Assembly: GCA_014655195.1 (NCBI GenBank)
Contig: BNBH01000026.1
Span: forward strand, 51,652 to 115,651
Length of the DNA: 64,000 bases
Source: Streptomyces cellulosae
GTDB lineage: Bacteria > Actinomycetota > Actinomycetes > Streptomycetales > Streptomycetaceae
Direction: 5' to 3'
Shown: positions 45,227 through 54,148 of the stretch, piece after piece
How positions within the stretch are numbered: the first letter of the stretch is position 1
Layout: every line of letters starts with the position of its first letter
Translations under genes and position numbers: made by a program
The notes under the pieces: generated by a model
Database searches by the model: none
Seen by the model: the letters and a program-made list of their open reading frames with translations, nothing else
What the model was told of the DNA's origin: nothing

Positions 45227-46912
45227 TCAGGCGTCGATGATGACGGGGATGATGAGGGGCTTGCGGCGGTACGTGCGGAACGCCCAGTTCGCCACGGCGC
45301 GGGCGACGAGCTGTTCGAGCTGGCGCGCGTCCCCGACGCCTTCCTCGGCTGCGGTGGCCAGGGTCTTCTCGATGACGGGGATGACCGGCTCGAAGGTGGT
45401 GTCGTCGTGGACGAAGCCGCGGGCCAGGAAGTCGGGGGCCTCGGCGAGGGCGCCGGTGTCCGCGTCGACGATCGCCACCACCGTGACGACGCCTTCCTCC
45501 GCGAGGGTGAGGCGGTCCTTGAGGGACGCTTCGGTGGCGCCGCCGACTTCCATGCCGTCGACGTAGACGTTGCCGGCGGGGACCTTGCCGGTGATGGACG
45601 CGCGCCCGTCGACGAGGTCGACGACGACGCCGTCCTCGGCGATGACGACCCGCTCGGGGTCGACGCCGGTGCGGATGGCGAGGTCGCCGTTGGCCCGCAG
45701 ATGGCGCCATTCACCGTGTACGGGCATGACGTTGCGGGGCTTGACGATGTTGTAGCAGTAGACGAGTTCGCCGGCGCTGGCGTGCCCGGAGACGTGCACC
45801 TTGGCGTTGCCCTTGTGGACCACGTTCGCGCCCCACCGGGTGAGTCCGTTGATCACCCGGTAGATGGCGTTCTCGTTGCCGGGGATGAGGGAGCTGGCGA
45901 GCAGGACGGTGTCGCCCTTGCCGATGCGGATCTGGTGGTCGCGGTTGGCCATCCGCGACAGCGCGGCCATCGGTTCGCCCTGGGAGCCGGTGCACACCAG
46001 AGTGATCTTGTGGTCGGGGAGCTTCTCCAGCTCCTTCGTGCTCACCACCAGACCCGACGGGACCTTCAGATAGCCCAGGTCACGGGCGATGCCCATGTTG
46101 CGGACCATGGAGCGGCCGACGAAGGCGACCTTGCGGCCGTGCTGGTGGGCGGCGTCCAGGACCTGCTGGATGCGGTGCACATGGCTGGCGAAGCTGGAGA
46201 CGATGACCCGGCGCGGAGCGGTGCGCATCACCTGCTCGATCGCCGGGTTCAGCTCACGCTCGGAGGTGGTGAAGCCGGGGACCTCGGCGTTGGTGGAATC
46301 GGTGAGGAACAGGTCCACGCCCTCCTCGCCGAGGCGGGCGAAGGCGCGCAGATCGGTGATCCGGTCGTCGAGAGGGAACTGGTCCATCTTGAAGTCACCG
46401 GTGTGCAGCACCATCCCGGCGCCGGTGCGGATCGCGACCGCGAGACCATCCGGGATCGAGTGGTTGACCGCCACGAACTCGCAGTCGAAAGGCCCGAAGC
46501 GGCGCCGGTCGCCTTCACGCACCCGGACCGTCCGGGGCCGGATGCCGTGTTCCTTGAGCTTGGCCTCCAGGAACGCCAGCGTCAGCTTGGATCCGACGAC
46601 GGGGATGTCGCGCCGCTCGCGCAGCAGGTACGGGACGCCGCCGATGTGGTCCTCGTGGCCGTGGGTGAGGACGATGGCCGCGATGTCGTCCAGCCGGTCC
46701 CGGATCGAGGTGAAGTCCGGCAGGATCACGTCCACACCGGGCTGGGTCTCCTCGGGGAACAGCACGCCGCAGTCGACGATGAGCAGTTTGCCGGCGTGCT
46801 CGAAGACGGTCATGTTGCGGCCGATCTCACCCAGGCCGCCCAGGGCGATGACGCGCAGCCCTCCCTCGGGAAGGGGTGGGGCGGCTTTGAGGTCGGGATG
46901 TGGATGACTCAT
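45227..46912 (-). CDS. rnj: Ribonuclease J (second-copy type)
   Basis: 561 aa. Metallo-beta-lactamase/beta-CASP nuclease: VIALGGLGEIGRNMTVFE, Zn motif THGHEDHIGG, VLHTGDFKMDQ, beta-CASP VIVSSFASHVHRIQQVL and TLVCTGSQGEPMAAL, HVSGHASAGEL, C-terminal dimer/RNA domain. 5'-to-3' exonuclease in mRNA decay and rRNA processing. Streptomyces already have a housekeeping copy near dapA; the gene order here is different, so this is read as an extra copy (inference). ATG 46912 with CAAGG upstream. Confidence 0.93.
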   Translation of the reverse strand: MSHPHPDLKAAPPLPEGGLRVIALGGLGEIGRNMTVFEHAGKLLIVDCGVLFPEETQPGVDVILPDFTSIRDRLDDIAAIVLTHGHEDHIGGVPYLLRERRDIPVVGSKLTLAFLEAKLKEHGIRPRTVRVREGDRRRFGPFDCEFVAVNHSIPDGLAVAIRTGAGMVLHTGDFKMDQFPLDDRITDLRAFARLGEEGVDLFLTDSTNAEVPGFTTSERELNPAIEQVMRTAPRRVIVSSFASHVHRIQQVLDAAHQHGRKVAFVGRSMVRNMGIARDLGYLKVPSGLVVSTKELEKLPDHKITLVCTGSQGEPMAALSRMANRDHQIRIGKGDTVLLASSLIPGNENAIYRVINGLTRWGANVVHKGNAKVHVSGHASAGELVYCYNIVKPRNVMPVHGEWRHLRANGDLAIRTGVDPERVVIAEDGVVVDLVDGRASITGKVPAGNVYVDGMEVGGATEASLKDRLTLAEEGVVTVVAIVDADTGALAEAPDFLARGFVHDDTTFEPVIPVIEKTLATAAEEGVGDARQLEQLVARAVANWAFRTYRRKPLIIPVIIDA

Positions 46913-47074
46913 ACCTTGACGTTACCGGAGGGTGTGCGGTCCTCATGCACTGCCTGCACGGCGAACGCCGGTGCGGTGCGAGACCGGGTGCCCCGGGCGG
47001 ACCAGGAGCAGGACCCGTGCGGACAGCGCGCACATTGGTTTCTCGGGCACGGCACCACCCCGAGGGGGAGCGGG

Positions 47075-47374
47075 GTGGCGCTGCCGCGACCCAGCGCGGA
47101 TGTCCTGCTGTACGTGGGCGGTCCTCAGCCCGAGGATGCCACGAAGGCCGCAGCCTGGCGTCCGCCGCTGCTCATCGAGGGGCGAGAAGGATGGCGGGGC
47201 GGGGACTCGGAGCGCCTCGGCGGACACCGCCGGTCGGTGCTGGTGCGGCGTGTGTGTTTCGAGCGGGCCCGGGTTGCCTGCCGGCTGGACATCGACGGCA
47301 CTCCCGCCTGCGATGTCCACGCCCCGCTGTGCATGGAGGCGCTGCCAGGCCGCCTGCACTTGTTCCACCCATGA
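47075..47374 (+). pseudogene. Internally deleted paralogue of the 54149 gene
   Basis: 99-codon GTG frame with GGGGGAG just upstream. ADVLLYVGG and RPPLLIEG match HFLLYAGG and DLPLLVER of the 250-aa protein at 54149, and the C-terminus (RLDIDGTPACDVHAPLCMEA, then LPGRLHLFHP) matches RLDIDGTSALDVRAPLRVEP, then MPGRLHLLHP. The ~90 residues in between and the whole N-terminal third are missing. May be a decayed gene or a small expressed fragment. Confidence 0.6.
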
Positions 47375-47555
47375 CGCGGGACGCCGACGCACCACGGGAG
47401 GGCTCCATGGTCCGTGTAGTCACGGGTCGTCACTCTCCGCGGTGCCGACTGTGCATCGGCATACCCTCACGTGGCGTCAGTGGCGGACAGTTCCGCAGTC
47501 GCACGCGCCGACGTCTCGTCTCGGCCGATCGCTCTTCGACTCTTGCCAATCAACT
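47375..47555. other. Interval without a gene
   Basis: 181 bp before MerR-type site 6. Nothing recognised. Confidence 0.3.
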
Positions 47556-47575
47556 CTTCCCTTGCGTTAGAGTAG
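47556..47575 (+). promoter_or_regulatory. MerR-type operator/promoter, site 6
   Basis: CTTCC CTTGCGTTAG AGTAG with -10-like TAGTGT (47573-47578). Twin of site 4. Drives the small-protein run starting at 47751 after a ~170-nt leader that resembles the leader of site 4. Confidence 0.7.
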
Positions 47576-47750
47576 TGTTGCTGGTCGACGCCGTTCGGTC
47601 TGCTTCCCAAGCTGTCTCCGGGCGGTGTCCGCCCCGTTGTCTAGGGCACCACCCGGGGACGGAGCCGGAGCCGCCCGCCCGGGCTGCCCGGACCAGTGCG
47701 GCACTGCCGCAGGGCACAGCCGAGCCGTATTCCATACCTTGGGGAGAGCC

Positions 47751-47957
47751 ATGACCGCAGAGGTCACCCGCGTAGAGATCGCCGACCAACTGGAGGGCAT
47801 GTTCGCGAACGGCGCCGTGAGCAAACACGACATGCTCATCGCCGCGGCCGACGCCCGTCCGGAGGTCCTCGAAGTCCTGGCGGCGCTGCCGGACCGCCGC
47901 TACACCGAACTCCGCCAGGTCTGGGAAGACCTGCCGCGCGTTCCTGTCGGCGCCTGA
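47751..47957 (+). CDS. Small DUF2795-like protein
   Basis: 68 aa; GGGGAGAGCC before ATG. Helical: VEIADQLEGMFANGAVSKHD, then RPEVLEVLAALPDRRYTELR. The 'LPDRRY..LR.VWE.LP' ending is common in small actinobacterial proteins annotated DUF2795. Function unknown. First gene of a run of four after MerR-type site 6. Confidence 0.7.
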   Translation: MTAEVTRVEIADQLEGMFANGAVSKHDMLIAAADARPEVLEVLAALPDRRYTELRQVWEDLPRVPVGA

Positions 47958-47979
47958 GACGGCAGGGAGGATTCCACAC

Positions 47980-48219
47980 ATGGCCCTGTTCATGCTCCAG
48001 TTCGCCAGTGGCGAGGACGCGGTGATCGAGGCGGACGCCGCCGGACGTACGGCCGCCGGAGAGATCGTCCTCGAACGCACCGAACAGTTCGGGCCCGCGG
48101 TCCGGCTGAAGACGTATCCGGTCGATGCGGTGGCCGCGGTGTTCCGGCAGGCCCCGCTCGACGGTGGCGGCTACGGGTGGATTCCCCAGCCGGCGACAGG
48201 CACCTGGTGGTGCTACTGA
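47980..48219 (+). CDS. Small WWxY protein A
   Basis: 79 aa; GGGAGG nine bases upstream. Beta-rich acidic protein beginning MALFMLQFASGEDAVIEAD and ending GTWWCY. Same length and same ending style as the next gene (48248), so the pair arose by duplication. No known family assigned. Confidence 0.65.
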   Translation: MALFMLQFASGEDAVIEADAAGRTAAGEIVLERTEQFGPAVRLKTYPVDAVAAVFRQAPLDGGGYGWIPQPATGTWWCY

Positions 48220-48247
48220 CGTCCTGCACGGCGACGGGAGGAACCTG

Positions 48248-48487
48248 ATGGGGATTTTTCTGCTGGAGTTGACCGATGGCAGCGAGATGATCCTCACCGC
48301 GGCGCGCGCCACCCGTACGGAGACCGGCGACGTGGCCTTCGAGGACGTCGACGCCTGTGGAAACTGGTCGCCGTCCCGCTCCGTCCCCGGGACTCAAGTG
48401 AAAGCGGCCTACGCGCGGCGCATCGGTGAGGACGGCATCGCGCGCTGGGTGCCCCAGGTGTCCGCGGGCCGCTGGTGGGCGTACTGA
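48248..48487 (+). CDS. Small WWxY protein B
   Basis: 79 aa, beginning MGIFLLELTDGSEMILTAAR, ending GRWWAY; paralogue of protein A, with matching ERTE/FEDV and VKAAYARRIGEDG versus VDAVAAVFRQAPLDGG segments. CGGGAGGAACC upstream. Role unknown. Confidence 0.65.
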   Translation: MGIFLLELTDGSEMILTAARATRTETGDVAFEDVDACGNWSPSRSVPGTQVKAAYARRIGEDGIARWVPQVSAGRWWAY

Positions 48488-48657
48488 TCAGCTGCTGCCA
48501 AGACGTCGTGCACGCGGCGGGATGACCACCTTGTGCCCCCGCCGGAAGCAGCGGGCTATCGGCTGCCCGCATCTTGCGTGCCATGGCCGGCACCCACCGC
48601 CCGTCCGCATGCCCCGTTCCCCTTGCGTTCCCCCTACCCGGAGGCGAAACAGGCCCT

Positions 48658-49401
48658 GTGAACGAGCGACGACGAAGCAGCCTGGACGGTAGGCCCGACA
48701 AACACCTCCCCCCGCCAGTACGGGCCCTGCCCGAGGGGCGGCTTCTGCAGTACTGGAAGGAGCGCGAACGCCAGCACCTGCGTGACGTCTACGCCGGGCT
48801 GCGCATAAAGAAGTTCCCCGAGGACCTGCGCGTACTCGAACATCTACTGTGGATCTCCCGCAGCCAGGTGGTCATCGAGCTGGGGACACACCTGGGCGGT
48901 TCGGCATTGTGGTTCCGCGACCGCCTGCGCACGGTGGCCGCGTACGGCCGTGTGCCCGAGGACATCCGCGTCGTCACCGTCGACACGACCCAGGACCGGG
49001 TCCGGACGCTCCTGCAGGACGCGGACCCGTACTTCTCCAAGGACATCACCCTTGTCGAGGGAGACATCACCGATCCCGGCATCACCGAAGCCGTCGCCCA
49101 GCACATCCCCGCTGCTGCCCGGTGTCTGGTCGTCGAGGACACGGCCCATACGTACGAGACGACGTATGCCGCCCTGCGGCACTTCTCCCCGTTCGTCGCC
49201 GCCGACGGCTACTTCGTCGTCGAAGACGGCATCGTCGACATTGCGCAGCTGTCTCCCCCCGGAATGCCCGGGGGCGTGGTGCCGGCCGTACGCGACTGGC
49301 TCACCACGGAGCAGGGGCGCCGCTTCCACGTACGCCGCGACCTCGAGCTGTACGGCGTCACCTGCCACCCGTACGGCTGGCTCCAGCGCGTCCACCCCTG
49401 A
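48658..49401 (+). CDS. CmcI-like cephalosporin-hydroxylase/methyltransferase-family protein
   Basis: 247 aa from GTG 48658. Class I methyltransferase fold of the CmcI/rhamnosyl-O-methyltransferase family: QVVIELGTHLGGSALWF (SAM loop), IRVVTVDTTQDRV, ITLVEGDITDPGI, CLVVEDTAHTYETTYAAL (acidic/His metal-site motif), GYFVVEDGIVD. Substrate unknown. Last gene in the run after site 6, ~170 bases after protein B. Confidence 0.82.
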   Translation: MNERRRSSLDGRPDKHLPPPVRALPEGRLLQYWKERERQHLRDVYAGLRIKKFPEDLRVLEHLLWISRSQVVIELGTHLGGSALWFRDRLRTVAAYGRVPEDIRVVTVDTTQDRVRTLLQDADPYFSKDITLVEGDITDPGITEAVAQHIPAAARCLVVEDTAHTYETTYAALRHFSPFVAADGYFVVEDGIVDIAQLSPPGMPGGVVPAVRDWLTTEQGRRFHVRRDLELYGVTCHPYGWLQRVHP

Positions 49402-49441
49402 GTGCCGGGCGGGCTGCCCCGTGCGGGGCCCGGAGCACGGG

Positions 49442-50080
49442 TCACGACGAGGGCAGGGACAGCGAACGGCCCAGGCGGTAGCGCCCGCCGCAGGTGAACC
49501 GTACGCCGGGAGTGCCGGACATGACCGCGTGGGTCTCGTCGTGGGCACCGGCCTCGCCGGCCCTCTCGTGCGCCTCGGCGCTGGTCCACTCGGTGTAGAG
49601 AAGGACCCGACTGCCGTCGGCACTCAGCAGGAAGTGTGCGGAGATGGCTCCGGGCGGCCCGCCGTCCTGGGGCTGGACGGCGATGAGGCTGTCGACGAGG
49701 CGGCGCTGCCGCTCGGGGCCGTCGGTGTCGAAGGCGGCCGTGACCAGGCAGCCCGGGGCGCCGGTCTGCTGCCCGTCGGTCAGGCTGCGGTGGAGGCGGT
49801 AGTGCGGCGGGCCGACGAGTGGCGCGGTATAGCCTCCGCCGCGCAGATAGGTGTCGTGAGACAGGGCGTCATTCCACTGCGCGAGTGTCAGCACGGTTTC
49901 GCCGTCCATGCTCGCGAACCAGCTCACGGCGGTGAGGCCCTGGGGCGGGCGGGTGCAGTCCAGTGCGTCCGCTTCGGCGTCGGAGACGAGCTGCTGCCGG
50001 TCGGGGCTGCCGACGTACCGGCTGGCGATCACAACGGTGCCGGTGCGGGTGACGTCGGGGAAGGGGGCACTGGTCAACAC
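49442..50080 (-). CDS. Antibiotic-biosynthesis-monooxygenase (ABM) domain protein
   Basis: 212 aa from GTG 50080 (GGGAG upstream). Two ABM-type ferredoxin-like repeats (LTAVSWFASMDGETVLTLAQ, WNDALSHDTYL; then ISAHFLLSADGSRVLLYTEW, TSAEAHERA). Likely heme- or cofactor-independent oxidation or simply ligand binding. Convergent with the CmcI-like gene; upstream is pfkA in the same direction. Confidence 0.8.
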   Translation of the reverse strand: MLTSAPFPDVTRTGTVVIASRYVGSPDRQQLVSDAEADALDCTRPPQGLTAVSWFASMDGETVLTLAQWNDALSHDTYLRGGGYTAPLVGPPHYRLHRSLTDGQQTGAPGCLVTAAFDTDGPERQRRLVDSLIAVQPQDGGPPGAISAHFLLSADGSRVLLYTEWTSAEAHERAGEAGAHDETHAVMSGTPGVRFTCGGRYRLGRSLSLPSS

Positions 50081-50193
50081 GGTCTCCCTGGAAGGCGGAC
50101 TGAGGGGCCCCGACGATGAGGGGAGAGGGCGGGGCGGACAGCTGTTTTACCGAGCCCCAGGGCAAGCGCCTGGCACGTGGCTGGAGGGCCATG

Positions 50194-51219
50194 TCACACC
50201 ACGCTTCCGGTTTCGGCGTACCTCTCCGGTGGCACCGTCTTCAGCGTCTCCACTGCCTCTGCCAGCGGGACCATCACCATGCCGGTGCCGCGCAGGGCGG
50301 TCATCCGGCCGAACTCTCCGCGGTGCACGGCTTCCACGGCGTGCCAGCCGAACCGTGTGGCCAGGACCCGGTCGTAGGCGGTCGGTGTGCCGCCGCGCTG
50401 CACGTGGCCGAGGATGACGGGGCGCGCTTCCTTGCCGAGCCGTTCCTCCAGCTCGGTCGAGAGCTGGCGGGCGATGCCGGCGAAGCGTTCGTGGCCGTAC
50501 ATGTCCCTGCCGCCCTCGTCGAAGTCCATGGTCCCGGCCTTCGGCTTGGCCCCCTCCGCGGCAACGACGATCGCGAACCGCTTGCCCGCTGCGAAGCGTT
50601 CGCCGACTCTGGAGGTCAACTCGTCGATGTCGAAAGGCCGCTCGGGTACGACGATGGCGTGTGCGCCGGCGGCCATGCCGGAGTGCAGGGCGATCCAGCC
50701 GGTGTGACGGCCCATGACCTCGACGACCAGAACCCGCTGGTGGGACTCGGCAGTGGTCTTCAGCCGGTCCAGGGCCTCGGTGGCCACGGTGACGGCCGTG
50801 TCGAAGCCGAAGGTGACGTCCGTGGCCGAGATGTCGTTGTCGATGGTCTTCGGCACGCCGACGATCGGCAGGCCGTGGTCGGACAGCAGCCGGGCGGCCT
50901 TGAGCGTGCCCTCGCCGCCGATCGGGATGATCGCGTCGAGGCCGAGTTCCTCGACGTGACGCCGGGCGCGCTCCACGCCGTCCCGCAGGTGCTCGGGACG
51001 TACCCGGGAGGAGCCGAGGATGGTGCCGCCGCGGGCCAGGATGCCGCCGACCGCGTCGAGGTCGAGCTTGCGGTAGTCACACTCCAACAGGCCCTTCCAG
51101 CCGTCCCGGAAACCGATGACCTCGTTGCCGTGGTCGACGACGGCACGGTGGACTACGGACCGGATGACGGCGTTCAGGCCGGGGCAGTCGCCGCCGGACG
51201 TGAGGACACCCATGCGCAT
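50194..51219 (-). CDS. pfkA: 6-phosphofructokinase
   Basis: 341 aa. LTSGGDCPGLNAVIR (ATP loop), IPIGGEGTLKAARLL, PKTIDNDISATDVTFGFDTA, MGRHTGWIALHSG, LGHVQRGGTPTAYDR. The GEGT Gly matches the ATP-using rather than the PPi-using group, and PKTIDND is the usual form in actinomycete ATP enzymes. Streptomyces carry several pfkA copies; this one is divergent from merR2 and shares the symmetrical promoter site 7, so it may be induced with the regulon. Confidence 0.93.
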   Translation of the reverse strand: MRMGVLTSGGDCPGLNAVIRSVVHRAVVDHGNEVIGFRDGWKGLLECDYRKLDLDAVGGILARGGTILGSSRVRPEHLRDGVERARRHVEELGLDAIIPIGGEGTLKAARLLSDHGLPIVGVPKTIDNDISATDVTFGFDTAVTVATEALDRLKTTAESHQRVLVVEVMGRHTGWIALHSGMAAGAHAIVVPERPFDIDELTSRVGERFAAGKRFAIVVAAEGAKPKAGTMDFDEGGRDMYGHERFAGIARQLSTELEERLGKEARPVILGHVQRGGTPTAYDRVLATRFGWHAVEAVHRGEFGRMTALRGTGMVMVPLAEAVETLKTVPPERYAETGSVV

Positions 51220-51373
51220 GGCGTTCGGACTCCTGGGAAGCGGGGTGGGCGGCCGACGGCCAGGGTTGGTCCCCGCCCGTGGGAGATCGGGGGCGGCGCC
51301 GTCCCTCGGGGGAAAGGGGACGGCGCCGCTTGACGACGACGGCGGCCTGTCGGAACCGCCCTCGTAGCAGCGA

Positions 51374-51404
51374 TTGTCAATCTACCCTAACGTCACGGTA
51401 GATT
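51374..51404. promoter_or_regulatory. MerR-type operator/promoter, site 7 (best-formed)
   Basis: TTGTCA (51374-51379), 19-bp spacer, TAGATT (51399-51404): the overlong spacer typical of MerR-activated promoters. Inside lies CTACC CTAACGTCAC GGTAG with ATCTACC/GGTAGAT arms. Reversed, it gives CGTTAGGGTAGATT toward pfkA, so the site can serve both genes. Confidence 0.82.
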
Positions 51405-51449
51405 TGTAGTTGCAAGATGAGCCGACAGGCGACGCGAGGCGGTGAGGCC

Positions 51450-51902
51450 GTGGCTGGAAGGCTGATGCAGATCGGCGAGGTGTCCGAGCGCACGGGTTTG
51501 TCCCTGCGGACGATCCGCCATTACGAGAACGTCGGTGTGGTCACCCCCAGCGAGCGCAGCGAAGGCGGCTTCCGGCTCTACACCGAGGCCGAGGTGCGCC
51601 GGCTGGCGCTGGCGCGGCGCATGCGGCCCCTGGGGCTGTGCCTGGAGGACGTACGAGGCGTGCTGGACCTGCTGGAGCAGCTGCCCGCCGACGGATCACC
51701 GCTGCCGGAAAATGACAGCGAAGCACACGAGAAACTGGTGACACAGTTGCGCAAGTACTGGGTCGATGCCGATGCGCGGTGCGACGACCTGCGCCGGGAA
51801 CTGGGGCGGGCGGAGGAGTTCGCCCGCTCCCTGCACGACCACTTGGCCCGGGTGATGGACGCCGCCACGGCGGCCGACGGCGGTACGGAGGCCGTCCGAT
51901 GA
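51450..51902 (+). CDS. MerR-family regulator 2
   Basis: 150 aa from GTG 51450, chosen because it aligns with the ATG of merR1; an in-frame ATG at 51417 would give a nearly leaderless mRNA and 11 extra residues. HTH MQIGEVSERTGLSLRTIRHY; C-terminal helix with GLCLEDV and DADARCDDL cysteines conserved with merR1. ATGA overlap with prfC. Confidence 0.88.
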   Translation: MAGRLMQIGEVSERTGLSLRTIRHYENVGVVTPSERSEGGFRLYTEAEVRRLALARRMRPLGLCLEDVRGVLDLLEQLPADGSPLPENDSEAHEKLVTQLRKYWVDADARCDDLRRELGRAEEFARSLHDHLARVMDAATAADGGTEAVR

Positions 51903-53500
51903 GCGCGAGCAGTGACTGGGCGGCGTCCGAGGCGGCCCGTCGGCGGACGTTCGCGGTGATCAGCCACCCGGACGCGGGCAAGTCGACGCTGACCGAGGCC
52001 CTCGCCCTGCACGCGCACGCCATTACCGAGGCGGGCGCGGTGCACGGCAAGGCCGGAAGGCGCGGGGTCGCCTCGGACTGGATGGAGATGGAGAAGGCCC
52101 GGGGTATCTCGGTCACCTCCGCCGTGTTGCAGTTCGCTCATCGGGAATGCGTGCTGAACCTGCTGGACACCCCCGGTCACGCGGACTTCTCGGAGGACAC
52201 CTACCGGGTGCTGGCCGCGGTGGACTGCGCCGTGATGCTGATCGACGCGGCCAAGGGTCTGGAGGAGCAGACCCGCAAGCTCTTCGACGTCTGCCGTCAC
52301 CGGGGCATCCCGGTGATCACGTTCGTCAACAAATGGGACCGGCCCGGCCGTGAGGCCCTGGAACTCCTCGACGAGATCGAGCGGGAGTTCCGCCTCAAGC
52401 CCACCCCCGTCACCTGGCCGGTCGGCGACGCCGGATACCTGCGCGGACTGGTCGACGTACGGCAGCCCGGACGGATGCTGCGCTACACCCGCACCCCCGG
52501 CGGCGCGCGCGAAGCGATCGAGGAAACCGTCTCCGCCCACCAGGCCGCCCTGGAAGAGGGAGCGGACTGGGGCAAGGCGCTCGAGGAACTGGACCTCCTG
52601 CAGATCGACGGCGCCGTACACGACCAGGAGACGTTCCTGGCCGGCCGTTCCACGCCGGTGTTCTTCGGCGCGGCCGTCTCCAACATCGGCGTACGGCTGC
52701 TGCTCGACGCGGTCGTCGACCTCGCCCCGCCACCCGGGCCGCGCGAGCTGGAGGCCGGGGGAGCCCGGCCCGTGGGTGCCCCGTTCTCCGGACTGGTGTT
52801 CAAGGTGCAGGCCAACATGGACCCCGCCCACCGCGACCGGATCGCCTTCATGCGGATCTGCTCGGGCATCTTCGAGCGCGGTATGACGGTCACTCGCGCA
52901 GCCTCCGGCAAGCCGTTCGCCACCAAGTACGCGCACAGCGTCTTCGGCCAGGACCGCTCCATGGTCGACATCGCCTACCCCGGTGACGTGGTCGGCCTCG
53001 TCAACGCCGCAGCCCTGCGCGTGGGGGACACCCTCTACGCCGGCCAGCCGGCCGTGTTCCCGGCCATGCCGACCTTCGCGCCCGAACACTTCGCCGTGGT
53101 CCGCCCGGTCGACCTGAGCCGATCCAAGCAGTTCCGGCGCGGCATCGCGCAGCTGGACGAGGAAGGAGTCGTCCAGGTCCTCGTCTCCGACCTGCGAGGC
53201 GATCAGGCGCCCGTCCTCGCGGCGGTGGGACCGATGCAGTTCGACGTCGTCAGCGCACGGATGGCGGGAGAATTCTCCGCCGCTGTGAAATTGGAGATGC
53301 TGCCCTATCACCTGGCGCGGGCCACCGACGCGGCCGGCGCCGACGCCCTCAACCGCTCCCGGCTGGTCAAGGGCGAGGCACTGACCAGGATTCGCGACAA
53401 GGCCCAGCTCGCGCTGTTCCCGGACCGCTGGCAGGCGAACTCCTTCCAGCGCGAATTTCCTGCCGCCCGACTCGACACCCTTCTCGCCGCGCACGAGTGA
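51899..53500 (+). CDS. prfC: Peptide chain release factor 3
   Basis: 533 aa translational GTPase. G1 SHPDAGKSTLTE, switch region GISVTSAVLQF, G3 DTPGHADF, G4 NKWDR, RF3-specific FAHRECVLNLLDTPGHADFS context and C-terminal GPMQFDVVSARMAGEFSA region. RF3 removes RF1/RF2 after termination and takes part in ribosome quality control. It is not universal in actinomycetes. Coupled to merR2; the same pair once existed after merR1. Confidence 0.94.
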   Translation: MSASSDWAASEAARRRTFAVISHPDAGKSTLTEALALHAHAITEAGAVHGKAGRRGVASDWMEMEKARGISVTSAVLQFAHRECVLNLLDTPGHADFSEDTYRVLAAVDCAVMLIDAAKGLEEQTRKLFDVCRHRGIPVITFVNKWDRPGREALELLDEIEREFRLKPTPVTWPVGDAGYLRGLVDVRQPGRMLRYTRTPGGAREAIEETVSAHQAALEEGADWGKALEELDLLQIDGAVHDQETFLAGRSTPVFFGAAVSNIGVRLLLDAVVDLAPPPGPRELEAGGARPVGAPFSGLVFKVQANMDPAHRDRIAFMRICSGIFERGMTVTRAASGKPFATKYAHSVFGQDRSMVDIAYPGDVVGLVNAAALRVGDTLYAGQPAVFPAMPTFAPEHFAVVRPVDLSRSKQFRRGIAQLDEEGVVQVLVSDLRGDQAPVLAAVGPMQFDVVSARMAGEFSAAVKLEMLPYHLARATDAAGADALNRSRLVKGEALTRIRDKAQLALFPDRWQANSFQREFPAARLDTLLAAHE

Positions 53501-53919
53501 TGCTCGCCGGACCCGGCTCTTCTCGCAGAAACCGCAGCCCGGGCCACGCCTGGCAAGTCCTGTCTCGGGAGCAGCCGAACCTCACCTTCCAGAAGCGTCG
53601 GTGAGCATGATGGTCGTGCTCCCGGAGGACTCGGCCGCGCGCCCCAGCGGCGGCCAGCCGGCCGGGCCTGGGAAGGGGGAGCGGACCCTCGTTCCACGGT
53701 GCGAGACGTGGAACTGGGGCTGACGGCAAGAACGCGGAGCTGTCGGCCCGGACCGGCGTGCGAGGTGGCGGCCCCGGTACCACCGTCGAGTGGAGGACCT
53801 ACCGGGGCCGCCGCGTTGGCGGGACATGTCCAGGAATCCCACCGACATGATCAAATCTATCGTGTAAGCAGAGTTGAAGGGACGTTCGACCCCACTGCGC
53901 GAGCGATTTCCCACACGCG
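53501..53919. other. Interval without a gene
   Basis: 419 bp between prfC and site 8. No coding frame is convincing and no clear terminator hairpin was found by eye. Confidence 0.35.
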
Positions 53920-53939
53920 TAACTCTCGCGTTAGGTTAG
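53920..53939 (+). promoter_or_regulatory. MerR-type operator/promoter, site 8
   Basis: TAACT CTCGCGTTAG GTTAG, then AGATG; -10-like TAGAGA (53937-53942). Pairs with site 3 as a subtype. Leads after ~200 nt to the 250-aa gene at 54149. Confidence 0.7.
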
Positions 53940-54148
53940 AGATGTGCGGTCGGGTGCCCGCTAAAGTCCCGCCCCCGGAAGGTGTGGTCGGGGCGAGGCG
54001 GGTACGCCCGGGGCAGTCATGCACTGCCGCTCGCGAGGCCGGGCGTCCTGCCCTGACCTCAGACCTGGTCTCGCGAATCCGCCTTCCGTCCGAGCGCAGC
54101 CCCTCCCGGCTCTGGCACCCGCATCCCATGAGCACGTCAGGAGCATGT

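Noticed and set aside
46905..46925. TAACGTCAAGG upstream of RNase J resembling half of the MerR motif
   Set aside because: It overlaps the ribosome site and start codon of RNase J and lacks TAG/-10 features.
45407..47074. Plus-strand frame running opposite RNase J
   Set aside because: RNase J motifs on the minus strand are unequivocal; only the last part (from 47075) resembles a real protein.
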